DNA of 64,000 bases from the NCBI GenBank assembly GCA_037576195.1, contig CM075102.1:44140745-44204744 (forward strand). The letters are read 5' to 3'. Positions 50,301 through 61,061 of the stretch are shown here, one piece after another. Position 1 is the stretch's first letter. Every line of letters starts with the position of its first letter. The position numbers and the translations under genes are program-made. The stretch is from Phytoseiulus persimilis (taxonomy: Eukaryota > Arthropoda > Arachnida > Mesostigmata > Phytoseiidae). Below the pieces are notes generated by a model, which was not told where the DNA came from, made no database searches, and saw nothing but the letters and a program-made list of their open reading frames with translations.

Positions 50301-51655
50301 AGATGACTACTGTGTCTAATCATTCTCTACCATCGCTCGCTCTCGCTGGAAGAGAGAGAGAGCATGGACAGACTGTTGCAACTGCGGAAGAGTTCCAAGG
50401 GGGATTAATTCTGAAGGATAGATGTGTCACTGACCTCGATATCTTGTTCATGAGCTGTTGGTGGTGCAGGGGCTCGCTCGGGCCAGCTGTTTTTTTATTG
50501 AAGGTCGAACCAAGAATCTCGATCTTCGAGGGATTCGAAGCCTTGAGGTGGCCCTGACGGAGGAAGATTTCTTGCAATTCATCGTTCGCCCCCACCTGGG
50601 AAAGAGAAACACTCGCTCAGCTCGTCTTTTACCACTCCCGAGGATGAACAAAAATGTCCGATGAAGTCGTACGGCTCCCACGCCTTCGGGAACTTCCCTC
50701 GATCACATTTTACGGCCCAAATCCTTTCCGATCCGTCATCGTGATCATGATGATGATCCTTGCCATGGGATGGGTCAACGGGAGAAAATTCACCAGATCC
50801 CTCTTTTCATGAACTTTTCCCCGTTGTAGCTGTCACTGTCGCTCCGCAAACCACCACCACCTACCTACCACGCCCCCTGCTCTGACTGACAGGGAGGCTA
50901 GTCTGACGGTTAGTGTGTTAGTTACGAAGTTGTACTCCAACTTCCCCTCGTGGCACAACCCATCGTTCACGCGCCTGCAACCGACTGTCTTGCCATCTTA
51001 CCAACGTAAGAGGATTTTTTCTCTACCCTCATCTCACTCCCATCACTAACTACCACTTGCGTCGGGGAGGAGAGTCGAGAATCTTGTAACGCCCTCGTGT
51101 TTGGAGTCGGTTGCACGGATGAGCTTCTCGCACACGCTCAGCAAGTCTAGAACGGGGGCCAAAAGCCACGACGGAATGGCGAAATCAAGATCACGGGTGC
51201 CCCTCCCTCATGAGCGTCAACGTACAATCTGGGAGCGCTCACCACCGAAGTCCGGTGTTCGAGAGAATCTGGAATAATCGAGGGCTCGAAAGTAGCTCTC
51301 CGCAATCGTTAAGTGCCGTCAGATCGCTCGAGTTGATCTCACCGTGCTTCCTGCGCTGATCTCAAGAAAGCGTTGCACAACCTCGCCTCCTTGGGAAAAA
51401 CGCAGAATCGCGCAACTTCCGGCGATCATATCGAATATGCGGGGGGACGGCGCGCTCAGCGCCATCAAAAGAGCCTGGGGGCCCGAGAAACTCCGACGGC
51501 GTCGGAGGCGTTGACGTCTCTAGAGACATGGTTTCTGAAGTTTTCATGGGAGTGGTGCTCGCATTCGTGTCGTCATCGATTGAGCGCAGGAAGACAGTCG
51601 AAATCGAGCCTGTTCTGAATCGAATGGTCCAAGCGCGACCCCCACAAGTATTGGA

Positions 51656-51669
51656 GGGGGGGGGGGGGG
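51656..51669. repeat. Poly-G run of 14
   Basis: Uninterrupted G on the plus strand. Confidence 0.95.
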
Positions 51670-53199
51670 TCTCGGCCCGATGGATTCAGCGCTTGGCCAC
51701 ACGCTCGAACCCTGATAATCGATTTCCATATGGTCAACTCATAGGAACAGAACACATCGAGGGAACACAGGAGGGCATCTGAAGCTATCTACACAATGTG
51801 GACAGCCACCGATTATACACTCGCAGAAGATGCGTAATCCGTCGCCACTCGAGCTATTTGGGAGTTGTATAACAACGGTTGCCAACATGTTTCCGTCAAC
51901 AAGCTCAACGAAACGCCTCCAAGCAACAGTGTCACAGGAGCTTCATCCGCGAATCGCGAAGGCAAGCTTGGCGCTTGGTGAAGCTCGGCTGTCTGAACCG
52001 GAATTCCCGGAATCTGGCCACGAATTAGACTAATGCTGCACCCACAACCGACGTTTTGATCGCTCCACATAACGGGATAGACCGCAACTCCGAGGATGAT
52101 TCCAACCCTCTCTCATCATCCTCGATGACCGGGGCACCAAGGACAGCAGCAATCAAGTCCAAACTGATTCAGCCGTACTCCGCTCTTTCCTGCTCTCAAG
52201 GAAACCGAAGGTGGGATCGCACCATCCCTCTACTGGAGAAAAGCTCCTGGAGGTCACACTATTTCCGCCGTCTCGTTCCGACTCCTCTCGCTCCTGACGC
52301 CCCCGTCACTCTCATCCTTGCCCCATTCTTTTTCCGAACTCTCCCGGATCGTTTCCACATCCGAGTTCATCTTTGTTCTCCTTCGTCCGTCTTCTCCCGT
52401 GGTTTCTCGGTTCCTACGACCCCTTCCGCCCCTCCGCCGTCTCACTGTCCACCTTGGACTATTGTCTGCCGAGTCCCTCGGTTAGGGAAAGAGGAGTGAC
52501 TTGCGGCTTACACAGGAAACATTCCCGTTTCAGACACGAAGCCCCTGAAACGGAGCACAGTCGTTTCATGACGAAAAGCGGCGTCTCAACTGGGAAGATA
52601 ATTAGGTCCGAACAGTGTCCGCGGAAGAAGGATGGAAGACGAGCTCGCAATGAATCCGAAGATTCTTTCGACCATCTCAGCGGGGAATACTTGGAGCAGT
52701 CTGTTCCGCCAACTCCCATTCGCAACGAGCTTTTCGGTTGGAGAACTTCCCTTGTAACGGAGAGTTCGTTTTAAAAACTACTCTCGGGGGGAGCCGTTAC
52801 TCCACTCCCTTGGCCCATTATCGGTGGCGCTTCTCAACAAGTCTGCGAGCACCCGTACCATCCCATGAGCTCGGAACCCCTCAACAAGTCAAACTTCTTC
52901 CGAATGTTCTTCGAGGAAGAAACTTCACGGAGACATATTCGTCTCGTTCTCGACCGAGTATCTATGTCGAATGTTTTCGAACCCAGAGCTAACACCGGTC
53001 TGATGTGAGTTGAATTCGTGTTGGCAGCAACTTGTTGAATCCTTCACTATTTCGGATATTGACGTTTCGTTGCTACCCTACGGAAAAGTTCGTCTTCTCA
53101 TAGACGACGACGAAGAAGCGACCGGTACTCACCACCCGAGCAGCCCGCTATTTTGTCTGCCGAACGAGCAGCTATTCATACAACGGTACTGACAGTGCC

Positions 53200-53216
53200 G
53201 ACGACGACGACGACAA
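53200..53216. repeat. (GAC)n microsatellite
   Basis: Five tandem GAC units with flanking degenerate copies. Confidence 0.9.
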
Positions 53217-54829
53217 CAGCGACGAGGCGGCGGGAAAAATTCGCTTGTCGAAGAAACAGGTGACAACGAAACTGCATCAACCTATTGAGAGAGTATACCG
53301 CTCGCGCGCGAGAGGAGCACGCAATAGACTCCGGGAGTGCGGGCCCTTATCAGACACAAACTCGCTCGGAGCTGATAGGAGGGAAGCGCCTGAGCATTTC
53401 TCCGGAGCAGCGGGAGCTTGGCCGACTCGGCACAAACAACAGCCGACAACCGAAGTCCACTCTGTTCAAGCGCTTCCGAATTTCGCACGTGCGTCCACGA
53501 CAATCAAATCCGAATGTTTGCCGTGACATTCTCTCCGGCGAGTCTTGCTCTACCAAAAGGGACAGCCAACTTCCCGAGCGAAGGCTTGGCAGCATCCGTA
53601 TCCGGTCACTGCGGAGCGGACCAGGGCTGAACGGACAATTGGGGAGACGGCGCAACATCTGGATTTGCTTCGGGTGTTGCTGCAACTTGAGAGAGGACAA
53701 ATCTCGTGCACTCCGTGCCATCCTCCTGTCTGTTCAACAGAAGAGTATTCGGCTATTATCCGAACTCCCGGCTCTCCCGCTCTTGAGTTGGATCTGCCGG
53801 GAGGCGGGCGTCGTTCCAAGTGACGGAAAGCACAACGAACGATTAGGACATTCGCGGCTCAGAATCCCGCGGGGAATAGAATGAGCCGGATCCGCCGAGT
53901 GTATCCAGAGTTCGCTTGATCGTCGCGAATGTTGGAGAGAACGCTTGGGGTCGCTCCCGACTCCTAGTGGTGGAGGTGCGGTGCGACTGAAGATGACGCT
54001 CCATTCATCTTGCCGTTCCTTTGTCTTCCAGAGACGCTGCCGTTGGAGAAATCAACATTAAAGACCACAAATTATGATACGCAAACGAAAAATTCTGCTG
54101 TGTGTGCGCTCGCAGCGGAATTACTCTGGGCGGGTATCGCGTTTGTTGACTTTTCCGGCTGTTCCAGTTTGTTTGAGTGCATGAATAACGCCGAGGGGCT
54201 CGTACCAACTAAAGGTCCCTCCCGCCTCCACGCTCCGACGGGAGGGAGGTTTCAAAGGGATGACGTCAATTAATTCCGATCATCTCTCCTGACGTAGTTG
54301 CCGTGTAATGGCTTTCGAACCCCAAGGAATAGCCCACCTAATGATGCTGTGGAGGCGGCAAAATTAATTTTGGTCGAAACTAGCGAGGGCTCACAGAGGA
54401 GCGAGGATATCGTAGAAGCGACAAACCCTGCAACCGAACTAACAGAAGGGTATTGAGCCATCGAAGGAAATCGATTCGAGCACTGCTTGGACGTAACATG
54501 GTTCCACCCCCAATCGGCATGGATCGGAAGAGATCTGCATGGCGGACGGGGTGAAAAACTGCAGACATCGCCCACTATCACTCTGATAGCTCCAAGACTT
54601 GCATGATCCGGGTTTTCGCTCATCCGTTCTCAGACGGTTCCGAGAGCCGAAACCTCCAGCTTGTCGGCTGAATTCCCTTCGATTCGTGAATCTCCGTGCG
54701 AGATGTGGAGCTTTCAAAAAGTATAAGGTTTCCATATCGATCCGTCTGGGATGGCAGTGATGTCACAAACCAGTTTCAGGTACTAGAAGTTCCAAGTACC
54801 TAGAGTGTCTATCGCCCGCGAATCATCCC

Positions 54830-54865
54830 CTAAAGCTTCCCGAAGTTCACATCCGCACTCGGGAC
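54830..54865 (-). CDS. Predicted terminal exon, unknown gene
   Basis: Acceptor CCCCTCAACGCAG, then VPSADVNFGKL and a TAG stop. Phase 0 at the start, matching the upstream exon end (KDLYKQQ) across a 40-base intron (54866-54905). Confidence 0.4.
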   Translation of the reverse strand, partial: VPSADVNFGKL

Positions 54866-54905
54866 CTGCGTTGAGGGGGATTCAGAGAAAAACTTCCGAA
54901 CTGAC

Positions 54906-55119
54906 CTGTTGCTTGTAGAGGTCTTTAGCCGACTTGACAACATGCTCGACTTCATTCGGGTGTGGCATTGGTCGGTTTGAAATTGGCGCGGGTCGTTCGG
55001 CTCCGATCGGCCCAATGCGCTGAGTAAATGCGCTCACGTACGCAGGGAGACCTTTACGGAGCAGATTGCTGGCCATGAGGTTTCGGTTATGCGTAGCGAT
55101 CTCCAATGCCGATTTTGAC
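54906..55119 (-). CDS. Predicted penultimate exon, unknown gene
   Basis: One base plus 71 codons between a good acceptor (TTTTCTCTTCCAG) and donor CAG then GTCAGT. It encodes SKSALEIATHNRNLMASNLL then RKGLPAYVSAFTQRIGPIG, a proline-rich linker, and EVEHVVKSAKDLYKQQ. The composition is convincingly protein-like: amphipathic helices with few rare residues. The previous exon must end with two bases and was not found. I cannot name the family. Confidence 0.42.
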
Positions 55120-58100
55120 CTGGAAGAGAAAAGTCGAGATTCCGAAGAGTCATAAATGACGGCCACATGTTATTCGTCCATCAGGAACTGGTTCGCTCGA
55201 AGGACGACAGTCGAAGCGGTCCAAAAGGATGATTCCCATGTTCCGTCTCGTTGGGATCGAGAGAGAAGATGGGAGTTCGATGGTGAAGGATAGCGCTCCA
55301 CTCAGAACAAGAGCGAGTGATAGAAGAGAAGACATTCCGGAACGCGGAACGAGAGAGACATGAGAAAGTGGGCAAGTGGTGATGAGGCTCTGGTGAACTT
55401 CCCGCGGTCAGGAATCGCCGAAGCCAGTGGTTCCGAGAATGATGCGGAGGAGTTTCGCGAGAACGAGCTGAACTTCAAAATCTTCAACAGCGAAATCACT
55501 TTGGGCTTCTCTGATATATTGGAGAGTTAAAGCATGTCTGCTCCGTTGGCGTATGTTCGAGAAGACGATGGGGCAGACTGTGTGGGTAACTGAGGGTGCC
55601 AAGTAATATGCCAAAACGTCGGTTCGGTCGGGTGGGCGTAGTGAAGAAGCGGACAAACGCTACAAGCCTTTCGGAAGTCCTGAGAGGAGATGGTTATTGG
55701 TTGGACCGAGATCCGAACCGCGGACAGACAGGACGACCGATGAAGCAGGCGACCATCCGAACGGCCGCCCAAGCCACCACCACCACACAGGCGGTCGGCG
55801 ACGACATGTAGCCATAAATATTATCCGTGCCGATCGACACAGACAGCAATGATTGAGAATCTGTCACTCGGGAAAGCCTCGAATATGTGTCACAGCACGA
55901 AGGGTACTTGCATGCTGAGCTGACCACACCGCAATGAGTATGATCTAGCTGAGCTCAGATTTCAGATCTCACGCACGCAACGGAGGATATCAATGTGTTC
56001 CGGTTCCCTCCCCCAAACCGAACGCTGCTTCTCTCTAGCAAGCATCCGAAACCAGACACCAAAAGCACGATCCCGCAGCCCGGTTAGGGTATCACCGAGT
56101 GTTTCCCGTGAGAAGCGGACGGTTGGACACAACTCAGGTTTCGAAGGGATCCGAATCGTTCTCCAGAATGTCTGGAGAACTGTCCCAAGATGCGCCACTA
56201 TCCAAAGCTCGGGGGAGAATTGATTATGTGACTCTGTTCTTCACATCAGAGTGAACCTGCAGCGCCGGTGAAAGTCCAGAAACCCGAATAATTCTCGGGC
56301 GGAAGAAGCTTGCTCGGTGAGCGGTCGCTGCCCTCTCCTTGCGACGCGCCACAGCTGTTCCATGTATCATTTGTTTCAAGCATGGAAGAACATCGCGGTG
56401 ACTTCAGTCGCACGCTGCTTCTACTTGCGCTCGGTTGTCGTATCTGGATGTTGGCATTTTCAAGAACAGAAGCCTCACAGTGGACACAGCGCTCTTGCTC
56501 TAGACACTTGTCGCAGAGTACGAGTAAAAAAATCGCTCCTCCCACTCATTCATCGCTGTACACTACATATTTCTATTCCAGACTGAGTCCGCGGCAGATG
56601 CCGTCGCTAACCTCTGCTTGAACTTTCCCCGAGTTTTATCACCCTCCTGAATAGGACGTAGCAGGATGGAGACAGCATCGACGTTGTTCGTTGTAAGACC
56701 TTTTATACGACCCCCGACGGCCTTTGAAGGTCACAGTTATACAGTTGGCTGTCTTTCCGAACATCTCGACTCCAGGTACGACGTCGGCGGGAAGCTGCTC
56801 TTGTTGACGTCACGCTCAGAAGTCGGTGCTGCGTGTGCTTCCCGTTCATTGCGCGTTCTCGAGAAAATCGTACCGGACGCGAATTCTCGGTGCCCCGAAC
56901 CAGGGCTCATCGGGGCCATCTCGAAGACCGCAGTTGAGGCGGCGGAGTTGGTTTGAGCCCTCCTGAAATTGGACGCTTCGCGTCCAGCTATCAATCCGGA
57001 ACAAATCGTGAGGGTATCTGTCTGAAGCCATGAGCAGTGATTTTTGCATCCCGTCGATCCATCAGATGATGGGAGTCCGGCCCGAGGAATTGAACATCTA
57101 CGAGAGGGAGGCACGGGAATCGCGATCCCTGAGCGGATGGCAACCTGCCAAATGCAGAACCTCGGTCGCTTCAAATCTCGCTTCACTCAAGACGGCACGC
57201 TCTCCTGAATGATTTGACGTCGAGCAAAGCAGAGTGAATGCTGTCTGCTCCCACATTTAAATATGCACCGGGGGAAATTTCTGTTCTTCACTCAACAAAT
57301 TTTAAACAACGTCCCGGTGTCACCTGCTCTCGGTGTCTGCGTCCGATGTGTTTCAACAACGGGCTCAAGTGATTAAATCTCCCTGTTGTACACCTCAACG
57401 ACGCGCCGCGGCTTTCCGGTCGCGTCGTACACTCTCAGTTTTCTCGCAGGCGACGAACTTTTCGACTTACAACCTGTCAAAAGCCAATCGCATCGAATAA
57501 TCGAATCCGCAGCTGTTGCAACGTTCCTCCGCCTCTCGACAAGGGAACAAAGTCTGGTTCAACGGCATTGTTCCGTCTGGCTGGGCGGCTAACTCTATTC
57601 ATCCAGATACAGACAGAGCGAGGCAGACGGGTAGATTCGGAGTAGGACGTGCGCTCTGGATGCGATGTAACGACCGGAGCTCAGGCGAAAGGCATTCCGA
57701 ATGAGTTCGGTGTCTAAAACCGGAGAACGCACCGAACGCGTTTGTCTCCATTCCCGGAGAGACTCTCGGCGAGCAGCGTCACCGAGTTGGTTGGCTCCAG
57801 CCCAGGGTCCACGTTGCTCACGAAAGGTAGCCCATCAGCTTGATAAACTGAGTTAGGGAGGACCTCGGTTCCCCGAATAGCGCGAATCGTCTGATTCCTG
57901 GACTGCCAAACTGCGACTCTCCGTTCCCAGCATCGCTCACATGTTTCCAAAGAGTGGAAGCGACTGACGGCGACTTTGGAGATTAGTTCTTGGCGGGATT
58001 CCAGAGAGCAGCCGCGGTTTCAGTATCTGGTTTCCCCAGGGGCTCCGTTGCCGCGCAACGTCTAATTGAGAGTAGTGAGCCTTAGCTCGGTTTCCAGCGT

Positions 58101-58622
58101 TTCTGCGTCGCATGCTGCGGCGGGTTACCAGTCGAACCGTTCTCTCAGATCCGCAGTTATTCCTTCATCCCCAGTCGCGCTTGCGGCGGTCAGTGATGGA
58201 CGGGGAGTCCACCGAGTCTCCGGGAAGGCATCGGCGAAGAAGCAACCCGATGATGTCTATCGACTTATGTGATAACTGAGATGGTAATCAGAAGCCCCTC
58301 GGCAACGCTATTGCGTGGAGCGGCACCGCTCGACAGAAAACAAGGAGCTCTCACAGGCGTCAGATCGACGGTGGCAACACAATTCCCCGCCTGTGCTGTA
58401 TCAGATTCTCTGCATCGCCTCCTGGCCCGCCGTTTCAGCTTGCTGCTGACCCGATGTACGGAAGACAGCTGCAGCACAGCGGCAAGGAACACTTGAAGTC
58501 TTCAAAGGAGGCTCCGTGCTCTCCATACAAATCATCGGCCACACGCGATTTCTCGCCCGTCCGCTCTGCGTAATGGCGCAGAGAACACGAAGTCTTTAAT
58601 TCAAGCCACTTCTCTTCTTCGT
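55120..58622. other. Region without a supported gene
   Basis: Should hold upstream exons of the 54830-55119 gene if that gene is real. Open frames that read well include 55408-55656 and 55962-56198 (minus) and 56666-56956 (plus), but none has convincing splice sites at both ends. Confidence 0.35.
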
Positions 58623-58737
58623 TCATGAATTCCCTGTTCGATTTTTGCTCGGAGCGAAAATCTCCAACGTCTGCGCACTGTCCTCCTCGGGCCCGCCGGC
58701 CGTCGATTCGTCCTCGGCGAGCTCATTGATTAGCTCA
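58623..58737 (-). CDS. Predicted terminal exon of unknown gene A
   Basis: One base plus 37 codons and TGA. Acceptor TTCTTACGAATCAG. Starts ELINELAEDESTAGGPEEDS, an acidic tail. The first base completes AA of the upstream exon to asparagine. The intron before it (58738-58796) is 59 bases. Confidence 0.45.
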
Positions 58738-58796
58738 CTGATTCGTAAGAAGAATTATCTCCGTGGGGAGGAGCTTCAGAGCGGAGAGAGAGTCAC

Positions 58797-58912
58797 TTTT
58801 CCGGAAGGGAATTCGCGAGTCGCAGGAGGATCTGCGTCCATATGAGTGATGAGCCATCACTGACGTATATGAATCCCAGGCTGTGGGAGGACGGGAGAGA
58901 CAAAAGGCACGA
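58797..58912 (-). CDS. Predicted exon of unknown gene A
   Basis: 38 codons plus two bases between a pyrimidine-rich acceptor (GTTCCTTCCAG) and donor GTGACT. It encodes LGFIYVSDGSSLIWTQILLR followed by LANSLPE. Helix-rich composition. Phase 0 at the start agrees with the upstream exon. Confidence 0.48.
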
Positions 58913-59137
58913 CTGGAAGGAACGATCGTCTCATGTCCAACCCATAACCTGACTAACCTTGCCCGGAGCCCATTGTATCGGAAGTCGATTGGGAGCACTT
59001 ATCGTGCAAATAGCCCGCTATTCCCACGGACAGACATACTCGAGCCAGTGCGCTAACTGTTGCTAATATTGTTCTTGGGGCTCGCCGACGCACTCAATCA
59101 GTAGAAATAACTACGATAGCGGAACAAATGAAGCTAC

Positions 59138-59243
59138 CTTGACAGAACAAGCTTCGCCCGCGGTGTCCCGCAGAACATCGCGGTGCTCCAACTCGCTGCA
59201 TCGAGCTTCGGCATATTGAAGCGTCCTCCTGACCCACCACCGA
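59138..59243 (-). CDS. Predicted exon of unknown gene A
   Basis: One base plus 35 codons between CTCTGTTCCCAG and donor AAG then GTAGCT. It encodes RWWVRRTLQYAEARCSELEH and then RDVLRDTAGEACSVK. The first base completes TG of the upstream exon to cysteine. Confidence 0.5.
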
Positions 59244-59436
59244 CTGGGAACAGAGAACGACGACGGCGCAACACGGTCCCATCCAGGCGCGGGAATCAGT
59301 TGTCTCCCAATCAGATGGTACTCGATCATTTTTGTTTTTCTTCTTATATCGAACGTACACGCAACGTAGAGCGTTCTCTCAGAAAGAGGGTTGAGCGAGG
59401 AACGGCAGGAATCATGCGCGAATTCAGCCTACTCAC

Positions 59437-59610
59437 CAAATGACCTTTTTCGACTGCTCCAAGTGCGATCCGTGTAACTCGCGGAGACCGTTGGTGAGAA
59501 CGTTCACGTAGATGCACGCTCCAAGGTCGCCCATTCGCTCGGCTGGCAGCAGGCGGCGATAAAACGCTTCGAATTTCTCGGTTTTCACGCCCCATGGATC
59601 GGGCTGAGGT
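59437..59610 (-). CDS. Predicted exon of unknown gene A
   Basis: 57 codons with one base before and two after, between GTTTCTTCCACAG and strong donor GTGAGT. It encodes PDPWGVKTEKFEAFYRRLLP and then MGDLGACIYVNVLTNGLREL. The most convincing non-MOCS1 exon: good signals and protein-like composition. It reads like a helical-repeat (ARM/HEAT-type) segment, but that is only an impression. Confidence 0.55.
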
Positions 59611-59710
59611 CTGTGGAAGAAACATGGAACGGAGTTAATTCTGCTCTGATAGCCGCGGAGAAGTTGCTCTCACTCGAATCATTCGAGGTGGAATACCTTT
59701 CCCGTGTCAC

Positions 59711-59751
59711 TTTCCCACCTCCTCAATGATGATCAAAATTTCTCTCAAGTT
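59711..59751 (-). CDS. Predicted 41-base exon of unknown gene A
   Basis: 13 codons plus two bases, NLREILIIIEEVG, between GACTTGATTTTAG and donor GTGACA. AA plus the first base of the next exon gives lysine, so the phase fits. Upstream exon unresolved. Confidence 0.4.
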
Positions 59752-60167
59752 CTAAAATCAAGTCCTCGCAGCACAAGTGGCTCGGGAGGGAGTTCTAGGA
59801 ATCGGCTCGGGAAGCGACGCCAAGGAAAACTCGGATGAGAGTCGCGATCGAGAGAATGAGAGAGGAGATTGAATCAATGCGCGAGCGGCGGGAAAAGTTC
59901 GCTATGGCGTGCGAGGAAAGGCCCCAACGATTCGAAAACAGGAAAAGCACTGGAGGCCAGGAGGAGCCGTGGTTTAATGGGATTTGGCTTCGCCCTCTGC
60001 TGCCTGTAATAGGGAGAGTCGATGGCGTTTGGAGGATTTTTTTGCCTCTGTTTCGAAAAACTACAGTTTGACATTCATGGTGACGAGGAGATTGATCGCT
60101 CCAGTTGCGGGCGACGTCGTATCCTGATGTCAAATTTCCCCTCGGAACGAGAACGTATCAAGTGAAC

Positions 60168-60992
60168 CTAATTTCGATCAGGAAATAGCTCATCGCGCGG
60201 CCATCTTTCCGCAGAAACATTCTGGAAACAGTTGTGGGGAACAATGTCGATACAAGTTCACTAAGATGAGCTTTCACAGCGACTCAGCCTGCGCAGGTCA
60301 TCCTCAGGATTCTGTTCCGAGAAAAAATCCACGGAATCTGTTCCGAGCAAGTGCGAGAAAGGATCCTGCATCCGAACCGCGGCTCCACAGCTCGAGCCCG
60401 GATAGTCAGTTTCAACGCAGCACTGGTGGGGAGCCAAGTAAACTGATTCGAGCAGTCGCTGAGAATAACATTGTTGATCACAGGCCTCACAGGGGAAGGA
60501 GGAGGCACTTTTTAATCGCATTCCCCTTCATAGAGAGGGAATCAACAAAAATAGCCAGGCTCAGCGCGGCAGATGTCGTTTATGGCTCGTGGACAACCGC
60601 GATCCAATGCGCGCTCATGATCTGCGTTGCAGGCTTCGGCAGAACGAAAAACGTTTCCCTCCGGGAGTCGAATTCCATGAACGACGTCGGATCGACGTGA
60701 AATGTTTTTACCGCCGGGGAAATCTCAGGTCGGGTTTCAGGGGTTTTGTGCTCGGAAAAAACCAACTTGATTGCATCTATGCGAAACGAACTCAGTGCAG
60801 CCAGCACCCGTTCTTGACATCTGGCTCTGTGCCGAGCTAGGCATCGAACCTTTTCATTGGTTTGCGGGCTCGTAAGTCGCTCACAACGCGTATCTGCGAA
60901 CCGGACTCCGAAGTTTCTTTGAACATTTCGTGGGAGCTTTCGGTCGAGTTGTTGTCTCGAAGCCACCTCCTAATTCTTTCGCTCAACGCCAT
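60168..60992 (-). CDS. Possible 5' exons of unknown gene A or a separate gene
   Basis: Four exons chain in phase: 60992-60885 (ATG in good context; MALSERIRRWLRDNNSTESS; donor GTGAGC), 60849-60712 (ends FRIDAIKLVFSEHKTPETRP then donor GTAAAA), 60525-60491 (NAIKKCLLLP; donor GTGAGG) and 60221-60168 (MFLRKDGRAMSYFLIEI; donor GTTCAC). The first intron would be only 35 bases. The last exon ends with two bases and cannot be joined cleanly to 59751, so a piece is missing or the chain is wrong. The part around FRIDAIKLV faintly recalls helical-repeat proteins; no family is claimed. Confidence 0.25.
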
Positions 60993-61061
60993 TGGCAAGT
61001 GTTTTGGCGGAGCCGGTGGCGTGCAGCGGGTCGATGCGGAGGCAGGCCGCAGAAAGTGCAA

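Larger units (their letters stand above)
35900..54829. other. Long region without a supported gene
   Basis: Many overlapping frames on both strands; the longest is 332 codons on the minus strand at 39299-40297. None carries a domain I know. Microsatellites at 40091-40112, 47350-47382 and 53200-53216 and a poly-G at 51656-51669. A plus-strand frame from ATG 52865 (47 codons) is followed at once by GTGAGT, but no partner exon is clear. Confidence 0.4.

Noticed and set aside
55150..55335. 61-codon minus frame with signal-peptide-like start (MSSLLSLALVLSGALSF)
   Set aside because: Lies in the presumed intron upstream of the 54906-55119 exon and has no other support.
56666..56956. Plus-strand frame with protein-like end (KLLLLTSRSEVGAACASRSL)
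   Set aside because: No splice partner and an equally open minus-strand frame overlaps it; not enough to call a gene.
59835..60071. Plus-strand coiled-coil-like frame (REEIESMRERREKF)
   Set aside because: Purine-rich low complexity between better minus-strand exons; likely chance.
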